DNA from: Verrucomicrobiota bacterium
GTDB taxonomy: Bacteria > Verrucomicrobiota > Verrucomicrobiia > Chthoniobacterales > JAFAMB01
Direction: 5' to 3'
DNA: 9,629 nucleotides
Assembly (NCBI GenBank): GCA_019236035.1
Contig: JAFAJU010000392.1
Location: 1-9,629, forward strand
A program made the translations under genes and the position numbers. Position 1 is the first letter of the stretch; the number at the start of each line of letters is the position of its first letter. The notes beneath the pieces were generated by a model. The model had not been told where the DNA came from, searched no databases, and saw only the letters and a list, made by a program, of their open reading frames with translations. This document shows, piece after piece, positions 1 through 5,616 of the stretch.

Positions 1-116
1 TGGCCGTAGCCTGCCTCAAATGGTTCAGCGATGAATTTGGCGTATGTTTCAGTTGCGGTGGCCTCGTCTTTGCTGAGGCTTTTGGGCATCTCGAAGCGTC
101 CTAAACGAACGGGCAT
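1..116 (-). CDS. rpoA: DNA-directed RNA polymerase subunit alpha, N-terminal fragment (runs off window start)
   Basis: The minus strand from 116 to 1 encodes an N-terminus reading MPVRLGRFEMPKSL, then KDEATATETYAKFIAEPFE and AGYG. The frame ends on a partial CA codon, as expected for the universal GHTIGNSLRR alpha motif that should follow. The region is the start of the alpha N-terminal domain, which dimerises and nucleates assembly of RNA polymerase. Only about 38 codons are inside the window, too few for most ORF finders. An in-frame ATG two codons upstream (start at 122, giving MHMPV) is an alternative; neither has a Shine-Dalgarno sequence. The next in-frame codons upstream lead to a stop near 161-163, so the start must be 122 or 116. 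In most bacteria rpoA follows rpsD or rpsK in one operon; here the next gene upstream diverges, so rpoA must have its own promoter in 123-356. The identity rests on remembered family sequence and is strong; the Verrucomicrobiota assignment is softer. Confidence 0.9.
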   Translation of the reverse strand, partial: MPVRLGRFEMPKSLSKDEATATETYAKFIAEPFEAGYG

Positions 117-248
117 ATGCATATCAGGTAGTCTCTGCCGGGTTACCCCTGGCGCGTGCGGTTAAGGGCCAGGCGGCCGAAACCCAGGGACCAACGGCGA
201 TTTTTTGTCTCGCGCGGAGCCCGCAGTCAGCCACAGAGGCGCAACCAT

Positions 249-278
249 GTCAAGGCGAAATCGTGTTTTTGCCTTGAC
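249..278. repeat. Perfect 8-bp inverted repeat in the divergent rpoA / UPF0261 region
   Basis: The arms GTCAAGGC (249-256) and GCCTTGAC (271-278) are exact reverse complements, separated by 14 bases. The arm-to-arm offset is 22 bp, about two helical turns. This could be a dimeric regulator operator between the divergent genes or a transcribed hairpin; an A-run and a T-run inside the loop can extend pairing. A T-run occurs at 300-307 but is not adjacent, so a classical terminator is unlikely. I found no convincing -10/-35 pair for either gene in 123-356. The function is inference; the symmetry is seen directly. Confidence 0.4.
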
Positions 279-356
279 CGGCGGAGCCTGTTTCCAGACC
301 TTTTTTTCTTGGTTGACGTACCGGCAGCGCCTACGCTTGCCCAATCCGCTCCCCCT

Positions 357-1589
357 ATGGAGAAAACGATTTGCATAATTGGGGCATTCGACACCAAAGG
401 CGAAGACTTCTCGTTCTTGCGTGACCAAATCCTGAAACATGGTGAGCAAGCGCTGACGGTGAATATTGGGATTTTGGGCACTACGACCCTGTTCGGCGTT
501 GACTTTGAGGCCGGCGACGTCCTAAAGGCTGCCGGACTGAGTCTTGAAAATATTCGCGCCCGCAAAGATAAGGCCGAGGCGATGAAAGCCCTGGACCAAG
601 GCAGCCCGAAACTGATCCGTGCACTCTACGACCAGGGTAAATTTGATGGGATTATCGGCATGGGTGGTTCGGGCGGCTCGTCAATCATAGCATCGGCGAT
701 GCGCGCGCTCCCGATCGGTGTACCCAAGGTCCTCGTCTCAACGGTTGCGTCTGGCGATGTCTCGTTTTACATCAGAGGCAAAGACATTACCATGATTCCT
801 TCCATCGTCGACGTGGCCGGCTTGACCCGAGTCTCGCGCTTGATCTACGCACGCGCGGCTGGAGCCATTAGCGGCATGGTAGAAACCGAAGCGCCCGCCA
901 CAACCCTAGATCGCCCGATCATCACGGCTTCGATGTTTGGCAACACGACCGATTGCGTGCAGGCCTGCTCCAAGTCCTTGTCTGCGAAAGGGTTCGAAGT
1001 CATGGTCTTTCACGCCACGGGTTCGGGCGGACGTGCCATGGAAACCCTGGTGGCAGACGGCCTGGTCGAGGCAGTCTTGGACATAACCACAACCGAGTGG
1101 GCAGACGAAATTTGCCATGGCATCTTCAGCGCCGGACCTGAGCGACTTAGTGCTCCGGGACAACGCGGCATTCCCCACCTGATCGTTCCAGGATGCGTCG
1201 ACATGGCCAATTACGGCGCACCTGCAACCGTGCCGGAGAAATACCGGCTCGAAAAACGATTGTTTTATGAATGGAATCCGTCGGTGACATTGATGAGGAC
1301 GAACGTCGCGGAAAACCGGCGGATGGGGGAAATATTTGCGCAAAAAGCCAATGCTGCGAAAAGTCCAGTCGCGTTTCTCATCCCGCTGCGTGGTGTCTCG
1401 ATGCTGGATGGAGATGGGCAACCTTTTTGCGATCGGGAGGCCGATCGGGCGATGTTTAACGCGATCAAGGCCAACCTGAAACCGGAAATACCTGTCGTCG
1501 AGGTCGACCTGAACATTAACGACCCGGCCTTTGCCGCACGAGCAGTCGATATGATGCTCGCATTAATTCAGAAAAAAGAGAAATCCTAG
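357..1589 (+). CDS. Tm-1-like ATP-binding domain protein (UPF0261 family)
   Basis: This 410-residue protein belongs to the UPF0261 family, homologous to the N-terminal ATP-binding domain of the tomato Tm-1 protein, which blocks tobamovirus RNA replication. Its role in bacteria is not established. Visible family signatures are IGAFDTKGED (8-17) at the N-terminus, the glycine-rich GMGGSGGSS (101-109), FHATGSGGRAME (218-229) at the start of the second lobe, NPSVTLMRTN (307-316) and LIPLRGVS (341-348). It has no signal peptide or membrane segment and should be cytosolic. The frame stays open upstream to 156, but those 67 codons are arginine-rich and unlike the family; the ATG at 357 gives the usual MEKTICIIGAFDTKG start and normal length. 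No Shine-Dalgarno sequence precedes it. The gene 166 bases downstream encodes the TIM-barrel partner that is fused to this domain in Tm-1. The family call is firm; any enzymatic role is unknown. Confidence 0.93.
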   Translation: MEKTICIIGAFDTKGEDFSFLRDQILKHGEQALTVNIGILGTTTLFGVDFEAGDVLKAAGLSLENIRARKDKAEAMKALDQGSPKLIRALYDQGKFDGIIGMGGSGGSSIIASAMRALPIGVPKVLVSTVASGDVSFYIRGKDITMIPSIVDVAGLTRVSRLIYARAAGAISGMVETEAPATTLDRPIITASMFGNTTDCVQACSKSLSAKGFEVMVFHATGSGGRAMETLVADGLVEAVLDITTTEWADEICHGIFSAGPERLSAPGQRGIPHLIVPGCVDMANYGAPATVPEKYRLEKRLFYEWNPSVTLMRTNVAENRRMGEIFAQKANAAKSPVAFLIPLRGVSMLDGDGQPFCDREADRAMFNAIKANLKPEIPVVEVDLNINDPAFAARAVDMMLALIQKKEKS

Positions 1590-1679
1590 CCGGGAGATTG
1601 CTGACCGATGCAGGCCCAGATCTAACGTCGAGCAAAGCGGATATCCGGAAACGCCAACATCGGGCTATCCAAAACCGAA

Positions 1680-1746
1680 GCGCAAACCCAAAACTCAAAA
1701 CCCAAAACTCAAAACCCAAAACCCAAAACCCAAAACCCCAAACCCC
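1680..1746 (+). repeat. AAAACCC/AAAACTC heptamer array; minus strand is a G-quadruplex candidate
   Basis: About nine 7-base units (AAAACCC with AAAACTC variants) fill most of the gap between the UPF0261 and TIM-barrel genes. The final units lengthen to four Cs (1736-1739 and 1743-1746). On the minus strand this gives successive G-tracts: G4, T3, G4, T4, G3, T4, G3, T4, G3, which fits the usual four-tract quadruplex pattern and resembles ciliate telomere repeats. The array ends 9 bases before the ATG of the downstream gene, so it occupies the place of a ribosome binding site. The sense RNA is A/C-only, unstructured and has no Shine-Dalgarno sequence. The frame across the array on the minus strand encodes GFGFWVLGFEF-like repeats and is taken to be spurious. 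Confidence 0.85.
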
Positions 1747-1755
1747 ATACCCTCC

Positions 1756-2589
1756 ATGCCTTACACGAGACGGGAGATTCTGGATAGACTGGGCCAAATA
1801 ATCGCCAGGGGGCTTCCGATTATCGGTGGTGGCGCCGGGACAGGGATTTCGGCGAAATTCGAAGAGGTTGGCGGTGTCGATCTGATCGTCATTTATAACA
1901 GCGGCCGATACAGAATGGCGGGACGTGGTTCACTCTCCGGTCTGATGCCGTATGGTGATGCTAACGGAATCGTGATGGAGATGGCGTCTGAAGTGCTCAC
2001 GGTCGTCAAACACACCCCGGTCCTGGCTGGTGTCTGCGGCACTGATCCATTTCGACAAATGCCATTATTCCTGAAGCAGGTCGAAGCTGCGGGGTTTTCC
2101 GGGATTCAGAACTTCCCAACGGTCGGCCTGATCGATGGACTGTTTCGCCAGAATTTGGAAGAAACCGGTATGGGGTATGGCCTCGAGGTTGAAATGATCC
2201 GCCTCGCGCGCGAGATGGATCTGTTTACCAGCCCGTATTGCTTCAATCCGGATGAAGCCACGGCAATGGCGCAAGCGGGTGCGGACGTTATTGTCGCGCA
2301 TCTCGGACTCACCACAAAAGGTTCCATCGGAGCGACCACGGCAGTCACGTTGGAACGAGCACCCGAGAAGGTCCAAGAAATCGCCGACGCCGCAAAGCGG
2401 GCAAATAAGGAGGTGATCGTCTTATGCCACGGCGGCCCAATCTCCGAGCCGGAGGACGCCGAGTACGTGTTGCAAAGAACAGCGGGCGTGCACGGATTTT
2501 ACGGCGCCTCGAGCATGGAACGGCTCCCGGTTGAAAAAGCGATCACAGAAACGCTGAAAGCGTACAAGGCCATTCGACTGAAGAAGTGA
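1756..2589 (+). CDS. Phosphoenolpyruvate hydrolase family / TIM-barrel protein (Tm-1 C-terminal domain homologue)
   Basis: This 277-residue cytosolic protein matches the 'PEP hydrolase family', also called TIM-barrel signal-transduction domain, a relative of the PEP mutase/isocitrate lyase barrels. Motifs in order are GGGAGTG (24-30), YNSGRYRM (47-54), LMPYGDAN (63-70), NFPTVGLIDG (119-128), ETGMGYGLE (136-144), AHLGLTT (181-187), CHGGPIS (224-230) and GFYGASSMERLP (247-258). All the conserved blocks I know are present and the length is normal, so the gene looks intact. The start at 1756 matches the usual RREIL opening of the family; the only sequence just upstream is the C-rich array, without a Shine-Dalgarno site. 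It lies 166 bases after the UPF0261 gene on the same strand, and the two domains are one polypeptide in plant Tm-1. A shared pathway or complex is a strong inference. Actual catalysis on phosphoenolpyruvate is not shown by the sequence, and the substrate is unknown. Confidence 0.92.
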   Translation: MPYTRREILDRLGQIIARGLPIIGGGAGTGISAKFEEVGGVDLIVIYNSGRYRMAGRGSLSGLMPYGDANGIVMEMASEVLTVVKHTPVLAGVCGTDPFRQMPLFLKQVEAAGFSGIQNFPTVGLIDGLFRQNLEETGMGYGLEVEMIRLAREMDLFTSPYCFNPDEATAMAQAGADVIVAHLGLTTKGSIGATTAVTLERAPEKVQEIADAAKRANKEVIVLCHGGPISEPEDAEYVLQRTAGVHGFYGASSMERLPVEKAITETLKAYKAIRLKK

Positions 2590-2599
2590 GAAGGGGAGA

Positions 2600-2620
2600 A
2601 GGCAGCTAAATAAGCAGCCT
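2600..2620 (+). terminator. Possible weak hairpin after the Tm-1-like gene pair
   Basis: Arms AGGCAGCT (2600-2607) and AGCAGCCT (2613-2620) pair over seven of eight positions, with one A-A mismatch, around a 5-base loop. It begins 11 bases after the stop codon of the TIM-barrel gene. There is no U-tract, so it is not a canonical intrinsic terminator. It may be a transcript-end stabilising hairpin or chance. Confidence 0.3.
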
Positions 2621-2637
2621 GCGTTCCTTCACGCCAT

Positions 2638-2672
2638 CCCCTCCTGAACCCCTGCACTCCTGACTCCTTCCC
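2638..2672. repeat. Short outlying copy of the CTCCTGA repeat
   Basis: This stretch contains CTCCTGAACCCCTG followed by CACTCCTGACTCC. It has the same units as the large array at 3328-3465, including the CCCC variant seen there near 3365-3390. It sits directly beyond the 3' end of the minus-strand hypothetical gene, so that gene has copies of the repeat on both sides. Confidence 0.7.
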
Positions 2673-2678
2673 AAAAGC

Positions 2679-3164
2679 TTACGACCGGCCATCCTCGGAC
2701 ATCTTGTGGATCAAATACCAGAAATAGAAAACGTAGAACTCCCACATCCAGCGTCGTTCGTAATCTGCTAACCGGGTAATCTCGACCGTGGCTATCCAGG
2801 GACAGCTTCCCGGGACGGCAGGCGGCGACCTAGTTTCGAAGTAATCCGAGCTTCCTGAACTAAACTTTTCTGTTGCTTGCTTCCAAGTGAGATATTCCGC
2901 TTGTTGCTCAATGCAGAAGCATGCCCAGCTGAGACGGATCTGGCCTACTCCCACGAGATTTCGACGAAATTCGAATTCGCCCGATTTTTTGCCAGGATTT
3001 GCCGTGGTATAGAGCCAATAGTTGCTATTGGAGGGGATTTCGACCGGGCCAGGCAGAAGATCGGCTTGCTCGAATTGGGCCCAATGCCAGTCGGTAAAAT
3101 GGTGCCGCTCACATTTCTTCAGCTCACCCGTGTTCATCGCGAGGTGCCAGAGCCAATTGCGCAT
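2679..3164 (-). CDS. Hypothetical protein, tryptophan/aromatic-rich
   Basis: I do not recognise this 161-residue protein. It has about 11 tryptophans (near 7 percent, several times the usual level), arranged in WxW pairs: NWLWH near the N-terminus, DWHWAQ near residue 25 and RRWMWEF near residue 140. A run of aromatics, FYVFYFWYLIH, lies close to the C-terminus. It could form a single short membrane or interface helix, but it is bordered by charged residues and there is no signal peptide. Codon third positions in the first half favour G/C as in the neighbouring genes, which supports real coding. The ATG at 3164 is chosen; a TTG two codons upstream is possible and the frame is open further upstream without a good start. 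No Shine-Dalgarno sequence is visible. It lies on the same strand as hppA, about 300 bases downstream of it, with the repeat array between. The opposite strand also has a 99-codon open frame (2877-3176) that looks less convincing. Confidence 0.6.
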   Translation of the reverse strand: MRNWLWHLAMNTGELKKCERHHFTDWHWAQFEQADLLPGPVEIPSNSNYWLYTTANPGKKSGEFEFRRNLVGVGQIRLSWACFCIEQQAEYLTWKQATEKFSSGSSDYFETRSPPAVPGSCPWIATVEITRLADYERRWMWEFYVFYFWYLIHKMSEDGRS

Positions 3165-3327
3165 GTCCAAGACTAACGCACAGGCAATGACCCTGCCACG
3201 GGGCGGTAAGCTAACCGCTCTTCTGCCGTTGCCAACTACATCAATGTAACCCCAATCGAATTTTGGACTTGTTTCGCTATGCGTGCAGAGAGCGCTTGTT
3301 TGGGGCGCTCCCCGGCTTCCGGCCGCT

Positions 3328-3465
3328 CGCTCCTGAACTCCTGGACTCCTGTAACTCCTGACTCCTGAACCCCTGACTCCTGAACCCCTGACTCCTGAAC
3401 TCCTGAACTCCTGACTCCTGAACTCCTGAACTCCTGAACTCCTGACTCCTGAACTCCTGACTCCT
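3328..3465. repeat. Tandem array of about 18 CTCCTGA-type units (7-9 bp)
   Basis: The plus strand reads as successive units AACTCCTG, ACTCCTG and AACCCCTG in irregular order, about 18 in all. The minus strand is therefore a series of AGGAGTTC/AGGAGTC units, each containing the AGGAG core of a Shine-Dalgarno sequence. The array lies immediately after the hppA stop codon. An 8+7 pair of units is 15 bases (GAGTCAGGAGTTCAG), which keeps frame and encodes ESGVQ. I see no fold-back structure, so it is unlikely to be an intrinsic terminator. A short copy lies at 2638-2672. The rest of the gene-free stretch, 3165-3327, shows nothing I can assign. Confidence 0.9.
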
Positions 3466-3468
3466 CGC

Positions 3469-5553
3469 TCATTTAAAAACGATCGGGATAATCAGAATCG
3501 CCAAAATGTTCGCCACTTTGATCATCGGATTGATGGCAGGTCCGGCCGTGTCCTTGTATGGATCCCCGACAGTATCGCCGGTAACGGCTGCCTGGTGCGC
3601 CGGTGATCCCTTCCCACCATGGTTGCCTTCCTCGATGTATTTTTTGGCGTTGTCCCAGGCACCGCCGCCCGACGTCATGGAGATCGCCACAAACAATCCG
3701 GTCACGATCGTCCCGACCAACACGGCTCCCAAAACCACATACCCGAAAAATGATGCAACGACGACAAACAAGACCGGAAGCAGTGCCGGAACAATCATTT
3801 CTTTCAGCGCTGCCTTCGTCACGATGTCAACGCAGTTTCCATATTCGGGAGTCTCGGTCCCAGTCAAAATGCCCGGTTTAGCCTGGACCTGACGCCGGAC
3901 CTCTTTTACAACCGCACCGGCAGCCTTGCCCACGGCCTGCATACTGAATGAGCTGAAAAGGAACGGTAAAAGACCGCCAATGAACAAACCGATGACGACC
4001 TGAGGCTGCTCCAGAGAGTAATCGGAAGACTGCATTTCGCGTCCACCGACCGCCGAGAAGTGGGCTCTCAGTTCAGAGACATACGAACCGAATAGAACAA
4101 GTGCGGCGAGTCCGGCGGAAGCAATCGCGTACCCTTTGGTAACCGCTTTCATCGTGTTCCCGACCGCATCAAGCTCGTCGGTGATCGCTCTGGTCGATTT
4201 GGGCAGATCGCTCATTACCGCGACGCCGCCCGCGTTGTCTGTGATAGGGCCAAAGGCATCTAGCGAAATAATGATTCCCGCCATGGAAAGCATACTCATA
4301 ACGGCGATCGCGATTCCATAGAGCCCGGCGCAGTAGTAACTTGAGATAATTGCCAATCCAATAAAGAGCACCGGCAAGGCGGTTGCCTGCTGGCCAATAG
4401 CCAGCCCGGCAATGATATTGGTGGCATGACCCGTCTCCGACGCCAGAGCAATCTTCCGGACGGGTCTGAACGAAGTCGATGTGTAATAGTTCGTGATGGT
4501 AACAATGATCCCTGTCATCACCAGTCCGATCACAGCTGACAGATACAGTTGGTCAGGAGTGTAAGTAGATTGACCAATCTGAATCGCCCCGGGAAACAGT
4601 AGTTTCGTGGCCGGCCAATAAAGAATCGCCGAGACTAGGCCGTTCACGGTGACCGCCTCGACGAGCACCTGTGTTGGATTGGTTTCCCGGAAGTTAACCC
4701 ACCAGATACCCGCGATCGCTCCGATCACCGAAATGCCTCCGAGCAGAAATGGGAATACCACTGCTTCCGGAGATTTAGGAATGGTCAGAAAGCCGACCAG
4801 AATCGCTCCGATCACACTGACCGCATAAGTCTCGAAAACATCAGCAGCCATCCCTGCACAATCGCCGACGTTATCTCCAACGTTATCCGCGATCGTAGCG
4901 GGGTTTCGGGGATCGTCTTCTTCGAGGTTACTTTCAATTTTGCCGACTAAATCTGCCCCAACATCTGCCGCCTTGGTATAGATTCCGCCTCCCAGCCGGG
5001 CAAAAACACTAATCAAGCTGGCACCGAGGGCCAAACCCACCAAGCTGCTCACCGCCTGTTCCTGGCTTCCCAGAATGGCCTCTCCCATCTTGTAGTAGAG
5101 GCCGACTGCCAGCAAAGCCAGCCCGACGACCAGCAGTCCCGTCACGGCTCCGCCGTTAAAGGCCACACGAAGAGCTGCATGCTTCGAGTTCATCGCCGCT
5201 TGCGCGGTTCGACAGTTCGACAAGACGGCGATACGCATCCCAACGTAGCCTGCTGCCATCGAACAAGCAGCCCCGATCAGGAAGCCAAAGGACGTATAAA
5301 ACCCTTTCGCAAAGATCAGAATTACGAAGATTATCGCTGCGATTAGCCCGACCGAAGCGATCTGCCGATTCAAATAAGCCTTCGCCCCTTCTTGGACCGC
5401 CCCGGCGATCTGACGCATGCGTTCATTACCGGGTGAACAGGAGATCACCAATCGAATCAGATAATACGCGAAGCCGAGACCCACCAGCGCACACAGCAGC
5501 GCCAACCAAACACCGGACCGCAAAAGCAAAGCTGCCAAAAACGGGACAATCAT
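3469..5553 (-). CDS. hppA: Membrane-bound proton-translocating pyrophosphatase (K+-independent type)
   Basis: This 694-residue polytopic membrane protein couples hydrolysis of pyrophosphate to ion pumping across the cytoplasmic membrane. The substrate-binding signature runs from DVGADLVGK (197-205) through EEDDPRNPATIADNVGDNVG (211-230) to DCAGMAADVFETYAV. The second acidic cluster is visible in LDAFGPITDNAGGVAVM (431-447). The third, GDTVGDPYKDTAGPAINPMI, lies near the C-terminus. Length and roughly 16 hydrophobic segments are normal. At the subtype-determining site the sequence is GNTMKAVTKG (465-474), with Lys469 and Thr472. Known K+-independent H+-pumps have this Lys and Thr, whereas K+-dependent enzymes have Ala and Gly/Ala, so a K+-independent H+ pump is inferred. 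The ATG at 5553 begins a hydrophobic helix and has no Shine-Dalgarno sequence. It follows argF by 63 bases on the same strand, so a shared transcript is possible. Its TGA stop overlaps the ATG of a repeat-encoded frame. Confidence 0.97.
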   Translation of the reverse strand: MIVPFLAALLLRSGVWLALLCALVGLGFAYYLIRLVISCSPGNERMRQIAGAVQEGAKAYLNRQIASVGLIAAIIFVILIFAKGFYTSFGFLIGAACSMAAGYVGMRIAVLSNCRTAQAAMNSKHAALRVAFNGGAVTGLLVVGLALLAVGLYYKMGEAILGSQEQAVSSLVGLALGASLISVFARLGGGIYTKAADVGADLVGKIESNLEEDDPRNPATIADNVGDNVGDCAGMAADVFETYAVSVIGAILVGFLTIPKSPEAVVFPFLLGGISVIGAIAGIWWVNFRETNPTQVLVEAVTVNGLVSAILYWPATKLLFPGAIQIGQSTYTPDQLYLSAVIGLVMTGIIVTITNYYTSTSFRPVRKIALASETGHATNIIAGLAIGQQATALPVLFIGLAIISSYYCAGLYGIAIAVMSMLSMAGIIISLDAFGPITDNAGGVAVMSDLPKSTRAITDELDAVGNTMKAVTKGYAIASAGLAALVLFGSYVSELRAHFSAVGGREMQSSDYSLEQPQVVIGLFIGGLLPFLFSSFSMQAVGKAAGAVVKEVRRQVQAKPGILTGTETPEYGNCVDIVTKAALKEMIVPALLPVLFVVVASFFGYVVLGAVLVGTIVTGLFVAISMTSGGGAWDNAKKYIEEGNHGGKGSPAHQAAVTGDTVGDPYKDTAGPAINPMIKVANILAILIIPIVFK

Positions 5554-5616
5554 ATTTCAACTAAGAAGAAGGGAACTAGTGGCTGACCAACTGGACTTTT
5601 GCAACCTGCAACGCAA

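Noticed and set aside
313..337. TTGACG ... TACGCT as a promoter for the UPF0261 gene
   Set aside because: The spacing is only 13 bases and the -10 match is poor.
156..356. 67-codon in-frame N-terminal extension of the UPF0261 protein, with a stretch vaguely like a signal peptide
   Set aside because: It is arginine-rich, crosses an inverted repeat in the divergent promoter region, and is unlike family N-termini; the ATG at 357 gives the expected start.
1680..1746. True telomere or replicon end
   Set aside because: The array is internal, short and irregular, and flanked by intact bacterial genes on both sides; similarity to ciliate telomere repeats is compositional.
1516..1797. Minus-strand frame encoding GFGFWVLGFEFWVL-type repeats
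   Set aside because: It is the translation of the AAAACCC heptamer array and overlaps two well-supported genes; low complexity only.
2877..3176. Plus-strand 99-codon frame opposite the tryptophan-rich hypothetical gene
   Set aside because: Possible, but the minus-strand frame is longer and has codon use more like the neighbouring genes; both being real is unlikely.
3328..3465. CRISPR array
   Set aside because: Units are 7-9 bases with no spacers and no cas genes; a simple tandem repeat.
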